Part shown: one piece after another, positions 26,101-34,736 of the stretch | Numbering within the stretch: position 1 is the first letter of the stretch | How the letters are laid out: every line of letters starts with the position of its first letter | Assembly (NCBI GenBank): GCA_035760665.1 | Contig: DASTSN010000075.1 | Span: 1-56,078 of the forward strand | Length of the DNA stretch: 56,078 bases | DNA from: DASTSN01 sp035760665 | Lineage (GTDB): Bacteria > Bacteroidota > Bacteroidia > Chitinophagales > Chitinophagaceae | Direction of reading: 5' to 3' | The notes under the pieces: model-generated | Database searches by the model: none | Seen by the model: only the letters and a program-made list of their open reading frames with translations | Told to the model about the DNA's origin: nothing | Translations under genes and position numbers: made by a program

Positions 26101-27064
26101 AAGCAAAACCGGCGCTATCCCCATTGTTGTAAAGGCGCTGATGATCACCAGCAGAAATACACTGGAGTACAATAAACTGAAAAGCGACCTCGCCGATATC
26201 TATAAACTGAACTTTAAAAAACTGACCACTGATCATAACAAGAAAACCAATGCCATCCTTAAAAAGTATAATGATCAGCTAAGCAAACTGGAAGGCGGCG
26301 AAGGTAAAGCAGATGAGGAGCATGAAATAGAACAGTTAAAAAAAGCAAGGTGCAGCGAATTTAACAGGGAACAGGCAAGCTATCTTTCCAATGTGGCAAG
26401 GCTGACCAATCAATTTGCACAACAAAGTGAATATGTAAGCCGCAGCTATTGGAGAGATTATGCCAACTGGGAACCCCTGGCGCAAGGTGATAACAGCATG
26501 ACACCTTTTCTGCAGGCGCAGCTTGGGTATCTGCAGGATATAAAAACGATATTATCGCTTTTCCCGGTAATAGAACCCTGCGTTTATCCTGCCGAAAAAA
26601 CAAAGAATGACAATACACCTGCCAAACCTAAGCAATGGGAAGATGAATACTGTTCCAATTTTAAAGGTTCAATAGGACTCGTTGCCGCAAAAATGAATTT
26701 TACCTGCAACGCTATCACTATATCAGGCGGAGAAGGATTGATAGGAGAAATGGGGTTAAATTTTAATGAGGACGGCACTTTCAAAGAAGTAACGATTGGC
26801 GCCGGGCTGGGTGCAGAATTCACTGTGGGTAACCAGAATATAACAGCGGTATCAGCAGGTGCATCTGCGCTGGAATATATTACTATCGGGCCCGGACCGG
26901 GAGGCAGCATACAGGTAAACGATTGGGGAATATCGGCCGGGGTTTCTGCAGGCGGCAATATTGGCGCCATCGGTGGCGAGATAAATATTGCATCCGCTAA
27001 TGTTTCCGTTAATGGCGGAGTTGCTTCAGGCGGTGTGTTGCCAAATGCATTGGGACTGAAATAA
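23183..27064 (+). CDS. Large secreted multi-domain protein, paralogue 3 of the TPR-beta family
   Basis: The product has 1293 aa. The start at 23183 is set by the signal peptide MQKVLSYAIAASLFLFAQQA; seven upstream codons are open. Residues about 20-390 form a unique N-terminal region. Around 410-620 there is a concanavalin-like, laminin-G-type beta domain (ILYEDFSGYATGTFSAKGWH, LPADFTVNYDVYFG, VHISISVKGTSVSVSVNNKE). After about 690 the layout of the two smaller paralogues begins: TPRs (VNNLASLLNTYGYSEKAIPI), coiled coil, and a glycine-rich C-terminus (IGAGLGAEFTVG, GVSAGGNIGAIGGEI). It starts 10 bp after the previous gene. It looks like an added binding domain on the shared scaffold. Confidence 0.83.
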   Translation: MQKVLSYAIAASLFLFAQQATAQQSDQELNRDSIVGWRYVNNPLNTKAIYKPIKSQYANGASYSVSQQKTSDMLINWIQQSYLPRGLVMRTMVKNDERWFVDGNGPLQSYGVNFLGYETHFVNGKIDLHCCEQGQRLVAGFNDFPGKYIKGFNPGGLYFFAEQAQFTSGDDDNQLSKEGIDKKIQPNLYNYRTYLDHYHDNGQQMFKVGVVIAKNGEWPFKPVLVKEAVALINKQMAEYPSLQPKYDWAKKKFQDAIDRLKPYYNEIVKLRGINTYDDANRHVVLDPEVIINGKPIDKTNHEYFILVSATQQTIDQTKTDNPLWVYFNLTPLSALQENPAKFDKKFGTGESHMVYSMLNNFNYDYVYKWLSQPDAMKNIAYKPAKAPTKSTENNISVPVTLSATATANISDPNTILYEDFSGYATGTFSAKGWHTYGHDGHSNENATLSTGNDRPGKWVSIPDAYTFFPDFPKKLPADFTVNYDVYFGKNITNKRTPMYIRMETGNYVNIQDINRNGFDFSLALSGEAETSIRFMKNNIDEKIQRIRVENLKAGEVVHISISVKGTSVSVSVNNKEISRNDAVLPAGLAYKKIGWYCGATDVYLSNIYIKSGSPVQNNPVQEPQFAGVVKDKTPITPDVPAFETSDYTFTPLVKLDNLPPISYPAGFISSAPSPQQGTNKAIASLPIFEIPERSALLNTLPTAVMNSIAFQKYIDNLKQLVSGKLKAENVNKIDAYLKTKKLTASTAISNEAIKVWLEARPTVALYLFCKALQADYTDINTVNNLASLLNTYGYSEKAIPILQYVNSKLNGLPEVLANMAVAYYNLGDMNSALSFAEKSVAKDSLNVNGNKVAAFVRLNKASQSNNKAEADKAIGCLKQALQSHYDKEASDILSKIESNHNKNEDYINTNFNEFPMLKRLQLPAMPEDLAQAKSFNNMLDKERSSLITTTDNIRTAIKKSPQLSGQQRVNNIKSKTGAIPIVVKALMITSRNTLEYNKLKSDLADIYKLNFKKLTTDHNKKTNAILKKYNDQLSKLEGGEGKADEEHEIEQLKKARCSEFNREQASYLSNVARLTNQFAQQSEYVSRSYWRDYANWEPLAQGDNSMTPFLQAQLGYLQDIKTILSLFPVIEPCVYPAEKTKNDNTPAKPKQWEDEYCSNFKGSIGLVAAKMNFTCNAITISGGEGLIGEMGLNFNEDGTFKEVTIGAGLGAEFTVGNQNITAVSAGASALEYITIGPGPGGSIQVNDWGISAGVSAGGNIGAIGGEINIASANVSVNGGVASGGVLPNALGLK

Positions 27065-27127
27065 TAATATTTCTTTTCGATAATAAATTAAGGTTTTATT
27101 AGCCTGCATTTATCTAAATTTTAAAAA

Positions 27128-28402
27128 ATGAAATTACGCATACTGGCTTCAATCCTGTTTTTATCCACACAACAGGTTTTTGCCCAGAACTGTAATAAAG
27201 GAGACGATCTCTCACAAACTCCGGGAAAATTCGTTGATGCTGCACATTGCGAATGGCCGCAACAAAAAGCGCATTGGTTTGACCAGCTGCAAACTGCGGC
27301 TAACAAAGCTTTAGCTACCAGGATGCTTACCCAAATTGAAACACTGGAAAAAGAAAGCCGTAAGAATTTTATCCTTAAAGGAGGTGTACTAAAAACCAGC
27401 TTTGGAACGCCATCAAATGCCAAAATTCCTTATGGGGATAAATCTTTGTTTAGTTACGATCTGAACCTGGGATATCACGAATATTTCTGCATAAATAACA
27501 AAGTAAAAATAAACGGGGAATATTCGATAGTTTTCAGAGCGTATGTAAACAGGTTTACAGGCATTGAAAGTGCTTTCCGGTTTTCTGAAGACTATCCATA
27601 TTACGAAACGTACAACAAATACAATGGACGATTTATTGCACTCTGCAATTTTATAAAAGAAGATGACATTAAAACCATCAACAATGGTAAAGGGTATTAC
27701 CAGGATATTCCGGAATCTTCGGTAAAACCCGGAGACCGGAATACTTTTATTACCCGGCATTGGTACTTTACAAAACCGGGTGTTTTGCTTTTTGTTCCGG
27801 TAACCAGAAAAGAATATTTAGCTGCTTTACTGGAATATTATGACAGGGAAGCCATGTACACAGCCAATAAGATTAAAGAAATAGAAACGGAATGTGCGGG
27901 AATGATGAAAGATCCTGCAAAGTATCCGCAGTTGTATGAAAATGGCAAACGGAATTTGATCGTCAAAAAAGCTAAATATCCCGACTGGCAGAAAAAAATT
28001 GAACTGAAAAAAGCCATTGTTCAGAAAGCATTAAAAGAAAATACTGCAGAATGGTTATCCAAACCTGCCATAGTAAAAGCCAAAACTCAAACTTTTTCCT
28101 GGAAAAACTATTATGGTAACGGAGCTAATGATTTTGCAAATGTTGAAGTAAATTTTGCAGACACACCCGAAGATGCACAGAAAACAGGGTCATTTACGTT
28201 CAGCGGATTTTGGGACAACAAGGGCGGGGTTACATTATACAAATACAATCCTGAATATTTTAAAGGTGCGGAAACCAACCCTGTAAAACCCCGTTTTATT
28301 GAACTTGCCTACCGGTATATTAACACACCCGCCGGAAAATCGCTGGTAGAAAATTTCACTAACAATTTCAATTTTGATGGGGTAAGAAATATGCTGGAGT
28401 GA
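27128..28402 (+). CDS. Secreted protein of unknown function, paralogue of the 19753 gene
   Basis: This 424-aa protein has a signal peptide (MKLRILASILFLSTQQVFAQ) followed by a Cys-containing segment (NCNKGDDLSQ). It is a paralogue of the 19753 product: ESRKNFILKGGVLKTSFG, HWYFTKPGVLLFVPVTRKEY, a Lys-rich helical region at 250-330 and the end NFDGVRNMLE match that protein in order. It closes the first transcription unit of the cluster, 63 bp after the 1293-aa protein gene. No function can be named. Confidence 0.8.
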   Translation: MKLRILASILFLSTQQVFAQNCNKGDDLSQTPGKFVDAAHCEWPQQKAHWFDQLQTAANKALATRMLTQIETLEKESRKNFILKGGVLKTSFGTPSNAKIPYGDKSLFSYDLNLGYHEYFCINNKVKINGEYSIVFRAYVNRFTGIESAFRFSEDYPYYETYNKYNGRFIALCNFIKEDDIKTINNGKGYYQDIPESSVKPGDRNTFITRHWYFTKPGVLLFVPVTRKEYLAALLEYYDREAMYTANKIKEIETECAGMMKDPAKYPQLYENGKRNLIVKKAKYPDWQKKIELKKAIVQKALKENTAEWLSKPAIVKAKTQTFSWKNYYGNGANDFANVEVNFADTPEDAQKTGSFTFSGFWDNKGGVTLYKYNPEYFKGAETNPVKPRFIELAYRYINTPAGKSLVENFTNNFNFDGVRNMLE

Positions 28403-28411
28403 ATCTATAAA

Positions 28412-28458
28412 ATCATCTTTTTTAATGATGTCACACTTTTTTTACAAAACTATTTTTA
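28412..28458 (+). promoter_or_regulatory. Third copy of the 18-bp palindrome with a promoter-like element
   Basis: ATCATCTTTTTTAATGAT at 28412-28429 is identical to the two copies near 16.3 kb. TATTTTTA at 28451-28458 resembles a Bacteroidota -7 element and lies 22 bp after the motif, against 23 bp at the first promoter. The TTG start of the next gene begins 48 bp after the motif end, against 47 bp there. The conserved spacing argues for one shared activator or repressor. Confidence 0.65.
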
Positions 28459-28476
28459 CAACTTAAAATTAAAGAT

Positions 28477-29463
28477 TTGAAAAAGATACTAATGATGCTC
28501 TTATTTACTGCAGGGGCAGTAACAATCAAAGCACAGATTAAAAAAATTGAAAAGACGCAGTTTCCTTCATCAGTTATAAAGGCTGCAATACCAGCACAAC
28601 AAACAGATTTACGAAAACCAGCTGGCAAGGATTTGAAAATTGCATTCATGTCTATTGATAAAAACAGCAGCAATTTTGCTATTGGTGTGGCAGGTATTTA
28701 TACCGTAAACTATGAGGTAATCAATTCCGGTGGGGAAGATATAAACCTTACAAATGCAGATGTACAAGCTTATATCATTACGCCTTCGGGCTTCAACAGT
28801 CCCGAGGGTGGTTATGTGCTGAAAGCCTTAGTGCCAAATTTTCCTGCAAATGGCGTACTTCATCCCGGTGAGAAAATTCGTGGTGTTTTTATACACACTG
28901 GTTTTAATCCTTCGGATAATAACGGCAATAAATTCGTCATCAAAATTGATAACAGCAATATAATTGCTGAAACAAACGAGAGCAACAATACACTTGAAAT
29001 ACCTGTAACCGGAAATCTCGAATCATGGAGTACTTCACTTCCGGATTTAACATTCCAGGTAAGCAGTATAAAACCTGTAACCGGCAGTAGTTATCTAAAT
29101 ACCAGCATGGAAATATATGTAGTCAATATCGGTGCAGGCGAAATTCCGGTTGATGTTGTTCAGCAAATTATCCCGTCAGTACAGGTATATCCGGCAGGAA
29201 GTCCCGGCACCAATCTTTATAATGAAGCATATCCCTTTGCAACAAGAGTGATTAATAACCAAACCTATCCTGGTTATTACAAAGTAAATGGTCCTTTAAA
29301 ACCTGGTGATAAAGTAAGAATTGGCGGTAGTGTTCATATTAATGGACTTACCAGCGGGGCGAATATTATTTTTCACTTAACGATGGGGACATTTAACAAT
29401 GTACCACTGCCCGAAACCAATACCACAAACAACACTGTTGATTATGTATATACTGTACAATAA
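28477..29463 (+). CDS. Secreted CARDB-like domain protein
   Basis: This 328-aa protein has a TTG start directly before a signal peptide (MKKILMMLLFTAGAVTIKAQ). The mature part has one or two Ig-like beta domains of the CARDB type. The first ends with VIKIDNSNIIAETNESNNTLEI, the classic CARDB end motif (ETNESNN); the second ends with PLPETNTTNNTVDY, a weaker version of the same motif. CARDB domains are adhesion-type modules on surface proteins. The gene has its own copy of the 18-bp palindrome and is co-transcribed with the next gene 11 bp downstream. Confidence 0.78.
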   Translation: MKKILMMLLFTAGAVTIKAQIKKIEKTQFPSSVIKAAIPAQQTDLRKPAGKDLKIAFMSIDKNSSNFAIGVAGIYTVNYEVINSGGEDINLTNADVQAYIITPSGFNSPEGGYVLKALVPNFPANGVLHPGEKIRGVFIHTGFNPSDNNGNKFVIKIDNSNIIAETNESNNTLEIPVTGNLESWSTSLPDLTFQVSSIKPVTGSSYLNTSMEIYVVNIGAGEIPVDVVQQIIPSVQVYPAGSPGTNLYNEAYPFATRVINNQTYPGYYKVNGPLKPGDKVRIGGSVHINGLTSGANIIFHLTMGTFNNVPLPETNTTNNTVDYVYTVQ

Positions 29464-29474
29464 AAATTAGCCAG

Positions 29475-31670
29475 ATGAGAATTATTACCATCTTTTCTCT
29501 TTTCTGTACACTATTAATTATGAACTTCAGCCTGCTTGCTCAGAAACAAAGTTTTGACGTTGTATCTTTCTCAGCCCCGAAGAGTTGGCAGCAACAGCAA
29601 AACGAAGGCGGCATGCAATTATCTGTTACCGATAAAAAATCGGGAGCCTATGCTATTGCTATTATCACCAAAGCAACAGCTTCAGATGCAACGGCCAATG
29701 AAAATTTTAATAATGACTGGACAAGGCTTGTAAAATCTACAGTGCAGGTGAATGCAGAACCCACCATGCAGGATCCATCCACAGAAAACGGCTGGAATAT
29801 TGTCTCCGGCAATGCCAACTATACCGATGGCGCAAACAAAGGAATCGCAACATTATTAACGGCTACGGGTGATGGAAAAACGGTCAGCGTGGTATTAATG
29901 ACCAATACGCAGCAATATCAAACAGATTTGCTTGCATTCCTTAATTCACTGGAGCTGGCGCAGGTAACTGCTAATTCCGGCAGTAATAAGACCACTGCAA
30001 ATAATGCTAAAAATTCTGCTGTCGTTGGCTTATGGACTGATTACATTTTAGAAACAACAGGATACAGCATCAATGGTATGCCGCAATACACAGCCGGATA
30101 CCTTAGAAAGGAATATAATTTTTATCCGGATTGCACCTATTTATTCCGCAATAAACAATGGCTTACTAAATCAGCCAATATTTTGTTTATCTACGAAACA
30201 GGTACTTATGCTGTTAATGGCAATCAATTAACCATTACCCCAAAGAGTGGAAAAGGTGGTTTTTGGGGAAAGACATCAAGCAGCAAAGAATGGGGTAAGT
30301 TTATTAAATCCTCCGATTATTCTTTAGAAAAAACCAACTATACCTTTGAAATAACACATGACCCAAATTATGGCGACAAAATTATTCTTAAACCAGGTAA
30401 GCCAACTATAAGAGATGGAGGAAAATTCAATGCTCCCGATGACCCTTATGAATTTCATTATTCAAAACGGGATTTAGAATCATTGATAGATAATCCACCG
30501 GGTTTTAAAACAGATTTTGAGAATAAATCGATTACTGCAACTCAAACGAATACAACAACACAAATTGAAAGCGACAAAAGTTCTGGCGCTTATAACACAA
30601 ATGCTGCCCAGCTTTCTGGTATCTGGGGACAATATGTCAATGAGTCCAATACAGCAGGGTACGACTGGCGGGAATATTATTTCAATACCGACGGAACATA
30701 CCAGTTTCTTCAGAAAAGCATCAGTTATTTATATCATAACGACATTGTTTTAGCTTACGAAAAAGGTACTTATAAACTAAATGGCAACCAGCTAACCATC
30801 TCACCTCAAAACGGCACTGTAGAAAGCTGGAGTAAGGCAGGCGGTGATAAGGCTGGCAAACTGCTCAAAACAGAAAAAAGAACATTGGAGAATGTGACGT
30901 ACACGATAGACTTTCATTATTTCTCCGGTATAAAAGAAACCAATTTGGTGCTGCAGTATAACAAGCAAACGGTGAGAGACGGAGCCTGGAGTTCTAATAA
31001 CAGTTTTAAAAATTCATGGTTGTACAAGCGGCCGTTCAATCCGGATAAACCCTCTATTGAATTACCTGCCGGTACAAAAATAGAGTTCAACTATACACCA
31101 GCTACTGCTGGTACAGCAGCAAAAAAAAATAATCAACCAACCACTGCCGTTGCTTCGCCCATAACAGGAAAAATATGGGAAGGCACCACAACAGAAAAAT
31201 TTCCGAGTACAGGCGGCGCCAGTTATAACACCGGAGGATTTACAACCAGTCAATACAAATTCAACGAAGATGGAACGTATCGTTTTATCAGTGTGACTGC
31301 TTCACATTACACTGATACGAAAACCCTGAATTACGAAACAGGAACGTATACCATAAACGGCAACCAGCTCACAGTTACTCCCATAAAAGGATATAATGAG
31401 GAATGGAGTAAAATTGGTAAAACCTCCAACGGCAACAGCGATGTTACCAACCGTGCCATCAATGAAACATGGGGGAAAAAGCTAAAAACAAGTAGCAGAA
31501 AATTAGAAACGGTTACCTACACATTCAGCATTGGTAAAAATGGCGACCGGAACGCACTGATCCTTCAATACAGCAATGGCCACACCGAACGGGAAGGTAA
31601 TGGCAACCAAACGTATTTGAATGAAACTGCACACGAAAATGCAGTCATCCTCCCTGCTGGAATGAAGTAG
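29475..31670 (+). CDS. Secreted protein with three lipocalin-like repeats
   Basis: This 731-aa protein has a signal peptide (MRIITIFSLFCTLLIMNFSLLAQ). Residues 25-160 form an alpha/beta domain (FDVVSFSAPKSWQQQ). Three repeats of about 130 residues follow, each with the order GxW, YxFxxDGTYxF, YExGTYxxNGNQLTIxP, W and a closing LxxxxYTxxF strand. They lie at about 175-310, 375-500 and 560-700. The YETGTYTINGNQLTVTP pattern is that of lipocalin-like eight-stranded barrels. Tandem copies suggest ligand capture or a structural role. It is the last gene of the cluster. No specific ligand is visible. Confidence 0.75.
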   Translation: MRIITIFSLFCTLLIMNFSLLAQKQSFDVVSFSAPKSWQQQQNEGGMQLSVTDKKSGAYAIAIITKATASDATANENFNNDWTRLVKSTVQVNAEPTMQDPSTENGWNIVSGNANYTDGANKGIATLLTATGDGKTVSVVLMTNTQQYQTDLLAFLNSLELAQVTANSGSNKTTANNAKNSAVVGLWTDYILETTGYSINGMPQYTAGYLRKEYNFYPDCTYLFRNKQWLTKSANILFIYETGTYAVNGNQLTITPKSGKGGFWGKTSSSKEWGKFIKSSDYSLEKTNYTFEITHDPNYGDKIILKPGKPTIRDGGKFNAPDDPYEFHYSKRDLESLIDNPPGFKTDFENKSITATQTNTTTQIESDKSSGAYNTNAAQLSGIWGQYVNESNTAGYDWREYYFNTDGTYQFLQKSISYLYHNDIVLAYEKGTYKLNGNQLTISPQNGTVESWSKAGGDKAGKLLKTEKRTLENVTYTIDFHYFSGIKETNLVLQYNKQTVRDGAWSSNNSFKNSWLYKRPFNPDKPSIELPAGTKIEFNYTPATAGTAAKKNNQPTTAVASPITGKIWEGTTTEKFPSTGGASYNTGGFTTSQYKFNEDGTYRFISVTASHYTDTKTLNYETGTYTINGNQLTVTPIKGYNEEWSKIGKTSNGNSDVTNRAINETWGKKLKTSSRKLETVTYTFSIGKNGDRNALILQYSNGHTEREGNGNQTYLNETAHENAVILPAGMK

Positions 31671-32119
31671 TAACTATCGCTTTACCTATGAAGAAGAACT
31701 ACTTTCTGATACAGTAATTGTCTTCCTTTATGTATCAAGGGTTTCAGCAATTGGGGCAGCAAATAGCCCTCAAGACTGAAATGTCAAAGGAAACTGCACA
31801 ATAAAAGCTGTTAGCTGAGAGGATGCTGTATTTTATCATTTATAAAAAGTAAAGGTAAAATCACTACCTGTCGAAGTTACCTGACAGCTTTTTTTCCAGA
31901 GCATTTATGCGAGTTCATTCACACCTCAATACAATTCGGGATCGCATGTGGGCTCAGTTAAATACTTTATTCGTTTCCGTTTCATTTAGCAAATTCAGTT
32001 CCTGTCCATAAGGTATTTTACTATCATGCAATATTCATTCAACATTCTTATTGTCCTGCCTGATGCAAATTTCTGTAACGATATGTTTTTAAATTCTTTA
32101 AAAAAATCTGGCGCAAATA
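31671..32119. other. Intergenic region with a terminator-like hairpin and an integration-site-like remnant
   Basis: About 450 bp without a gene. At 31733-31766 lies a 34-bp stretch that matches 28 of 34 bases at 39515-39548. At 31868-31895 a weak hairpin (CTGTC/GACAG, 10-nt loop) followed by seven T could end the secreted-protein transcript. The rest shows nothing I can name. Confidence 0.45.
31733..31766 (+). repeat. Direct repeat, left copy (att-like)
   Basis: Begins TATCAAGGGTTTCA and ends CAAATAG. It is in the same orientation as the copy at 39515-39548 with 28/34 identical bases. It lacks the palindromic left half that the right copy has. It may be an old integration boundary. Confidence 0.4.
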
Positions 32120-33097
32120 TCAATGCTCATCCATCCAAAAAAGCACTTTCCCTCCATTACCGGACTTACTTTTTGCAATAGCCTTTTCATAATTATCCAA
32201 CGAATATTTGGCGGCAACTTCCATGGTGAAATCCGACTTTATTACCGCTTTGATCAACTCGTTCCAGACAGCTTTCAGTTCAGTATCTGTTTTGGATTGC
32301 AGCCATGCATCAATACCAAAACCTTTAATAATAAGGTTCTTAAATATCAGATCAGCGTTATGATATGTAACCGGTTGCTCACTGAACAGCCCATAATGGA
32401 TAATTCTGCCGTTGGGAGAAATAGCCTTTATCACTTTCGCAGCAAGTTTTCCTCCAACGGCATCTAAAAACCCGGCAATTTTTTCTCCACCCGTCAAAGA
32501 TTGAATCTGCAATTCGAGGTCATCAGCATCGGCATAGTAAACAGCAGATACCCCCAAATTTAACAACGGAGTTTGTTGATCATTTTCCCTTATCAACGCC
32601 AGTGTTTTTACACCCTTGCTATTGGCCAGCTGAATAATCAATTTACTTAATGCCGAACCAGCAGCAGAAAGGATGATCCACTCCCCTGCTTTGGCTGCTG
32701 ATTCTTCCAGCAGTGCCCATGCTGTTACCGGGTTTAATGCAAGCTGCGCCGCTTTTTCAACCGGCATCTGCTTCGGCAGCAGTATGAGTTTTTGTTTCGG
32801 AATATTTACATACTCGGCCCATACATTCTTATGGCGAAAGGCAACCAACGTATTGACGGGAAAATTCTCATCGCCCCCGTTGTCCACAATCATTCCAGCT
32901 CCCTCAAAACCCGCAATTTGCGGATAAACAGGTTCAACCCGGTAGGTCTTTTCGATGAACATAAAATCAGCAGGATTTATGGGACTTGCCAATACTTTCA
33001 CCCGAACTTCGCCGGGTAACAGATCGGCAATATGGGTATCTGCGAATTCCAATACCTTTTCTGCCGCCCCTTTTTGCCTGAACAATAATGCTTTCAC
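32120..33097 (-). CDS. Medium-chain dehydrogenase/reductase, quinone/enoyl reductase type
   Basis: This 325-aa protein is a zinc-less MDR enzyme. The N-terminal GroES-like part has LPGEVRVKVLASPINPADFMFIE and IAGFEGAGMIVDNG. The cofactor-binding domain has a glycine pattern, LSAAGSALSKLIIQLANSKG (about 145-165), matching NADPH-dependent enoyl-thioester or quinone reductases. No zinc-ligand set is visible. The substrate is unknown. It would be the last gene of the minus-strand group, 65 bp after the DUF3108-like gene. Confidence 0.85.
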   Translation of the reverse strand: MKALLFRQKGAAEKVLEFADTHIADLLPGEVRVKVLASPINPADFMFIEKTYRVEPVYPQIAGFEGAGMIVDNGGDENFPVNTLVAFRHKNVWAEYVNIPKQKLILLPKQMPVEKAAQLALNPVTAWALLEESAAKAGEWIILSAAGSALSKLIIQLANSKGVKTLALIRENDQQTPLLNLGVSAVYYADADDLELQIQSLTGGEKIAGFLDAVGGKLAAKVIKAISPNGRIIHYGLFSEQPVTYHNADLIFKNLIIKGFGIDAWLQSKTDTELKAVWNELIKAVIKSDFTMEVAAKYSLDNYEKAIAKSKSGNGGKVLFWMDEH

Positions 33098-33162
33098 GTT
33101 AATATTTTAAATCGTTAAAAATTCTGTTCTCCTATAATATCAATCCCGGTAAAACAATCGTC

Positions 33163-33948
33163 TCAAGTATGGTCAGCAACCTCCAGTTTTAATTTAAAAC
33201 GATACCGGTTGTTAAAAAGATCTTCTTCTTTTAGCACCAGCCTGGTTTTCTTATCTACCCAGAATTTCTGGTAACTACCTGCAGTTTTCCCTTTCCGTTC
33301 CATTACCCAGCACCTGATTTTTTTACCTGCAGTGGTCAATAGTACCTCGCTGCCGGTAACGGAATAAATTTCTTCTGATGGTTTTCCAAATCCCGGATCA
33401 AAAAAGTTAATTCGAAAACACCGGTTTGTCTTATAGGGCAAACGGGTAAAAATGAACAGGTCGGAATGCCAGTTCAGGTTGTAGCTGGCAAATGATTCAT
33501 CAAAATCCGAAACAATTTTTAGTTTGTTCGTATCGGCTACTGTTCCTTCAAAAGAAACTTTTCGGGCATCAAAATCAAATGTAGTAGTGTAAGTCAGTCC
33601 TTTCCAGGATGTATGATGAAGACGGGTAGATAAATCCGTTTTGTTTAAAATGGTGTAAGCCCGGTGAATAATTGTATCCTTCCCGTCCCATTGCTGGGAT
33701 ATTTCAATGGCAGGTTGCTGTTTATATTTTACCGGTGCAACATTTATGTTCACCATATAAATTCCCTCCGCGGGGCTATCTTTTGTTTTTTTATTATAGA
33801 CAAGATAACTCGCTATTCCATATTTTATATGATCATATCTTAGGTTTGAAGCCGAGATGGTCACGGTATCTTGCTTCTGTGCATCTGCGCATTGAACAAT
33901 CAGTGAAAAAACAATTGCAACTGTAAATATGTATTTGTAATTCTTCAT
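33163..33948 (-). CDS. Secreted DUF3108-like protein
   Basis: This 261-aa protein has a signal peptide (MKNYKYIFTVAIVFSLIVQCADA). A run of beta strands ends in KIRCWVMERKGKTAGSYQKFWVDKKTRLVLKEE, the pattern of DUF3108-type periplasmic proteins, which adopt a half-open barrel fold. No activity is established. It begins 2 bp after the YciI gene, so they are translated from one message. Confidence 0.6.
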   Translation of the reverse strand: MKNYKYIFTVAIVFSLIVQCADAQKQDTVTISASNLRYDHIKYGIASYLVYNKKTKDSPAEGIYMVNINVAPVKYKQQPAIEISQQWDGKDTIIHRAYTILNKTDLSTRLHHTSWKGLTYTTTFDFDARKVSFEGTVADTNKLKIVSDFDESFASYNLNWHSDLFIFTRLPYKTNRCFRINFFDPGFGKPSEEIYSVTGSEVLLTTAGKKIRCWVMERKGKTAGSYQKFWVDKKTRLVLKEEDLFNNRYRFKLKLEVADHT

Positions 33949-33950
33949 TT

Positions 33951-34235
33951 TTATAATAGTGATTTTAAGGTTTCATTTGCCATAGTAGGTAAAAATTCTG
34001 TGATCGTGTAGTCTGCCAATCCATGCCGGTTAAAAGGGTCCTCGGCAATGATTTTTTCTACGATGGCGATGCTTTCAGCCCTGGCTAAAATAATCCCGCC
34101 GGTTCGGGGATTTTTTCTGCCGGAAAGCAGGAATGTTCCCTCTGCATAATATTTTTCCAGGAATAACTTGTGATCGTCGAGTAATTGATCTACTTCAGCC
34201 AATGGCCGATTATACGTTAATTGAATAATGAACAT
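33951..34235 (-). CDS. YciI family protein
   Basis: This 94-aa protein has the ferredoxin-like YciI fold: MFIIQLTYNRPLAEVDQLLDDHKLFL, LLSGRKNPRTGGIILARA, and the end FNRHGLADYTITEFLP. The conserved His-Asp pair of the family is represented by DDH in the first helix. YciI proteins are small cytosolic enzymes or stress proteins without a settled role. It abuts the DUF3108-like gene downstream. Confidence 0.85.
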   Translation of the reverse strand: MFIIQLTYNRPLAEVDQLLDDHKLFLEKYYAEGTFLLSGRKNPRTGGIILARAESIAIVEKIIAEDPFNRHGLADYTITEFLPTMANETLKSLL

Positions 34236-34343
34236 AAAAAAATTTTAATAAATAATGAAAGGTTTATTGATTATTCAGCTTTTACTTCCGGCTGAATGAT
34301 GTTATAAAAAATGTTTCAACATTTGCAAAACGCAGATAAGATC

Positions 34344-34736
34344 TCAGGTTTTTTGTGCGATAAAATACCTGTCATCTTTGGTGTGACTCAAAGGTGCAGT
34401 TCCAAGTATTCGAAGTGCTTTGTCTGAAATGTTTTTAAAGGCATGAACTTCTCCCGGATATATGGTAAAACAGTCTCCTGCCTTTACTTCTATTTCAGTA
34501 TTCCAAATTACATCTTCATTTTTGAGAGCTCCTGTATGTACGATGCCTATTCCGTCAAGTATGAAATAAGTTTCAATATCTTCTTTGTGATAATGTGCCG
34601 GAATGTATTGGCCCTTTGCCAATTCAATCGCAAAAACCGACATCTTTTCATCGCCGGTTAAAAGAGCAAGCTTTACCCCTACTTTTTCGTCAGTTGTTAT
34701 ATCGTTCAGACAATTATTTATGTTTGAAATTTTCAT
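34344..34736 (-). CDS. Cupin-domain protein
   Basis: This 130-aa single-domain cupin has metal-binding motif 1 as PAHYHKEDIETYFILDGIG (two His and a Glu) and motif 2 as GDCFTIYPGEVHAFKN. Its start overlaps the stop of the tautomerase gene by 4 bp (ATGA type), so translation is coupled. The substrate is unknown; a small-molecule oxygenase, isomerase or sensor role are all possible. Confidence 0.87.
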   Translation of the reverse strand: MKISNINNCLNDITTDEKVGVKLALLTGDEKMSVFAIELAKGQYIPAHYHKEDIETYFILDGIGIVHTGALKNEDVIWNTEIEVKAGDCFTIYPGEVHAFKNISDKALRILGTAPLSHTKDDRYFIAQKT

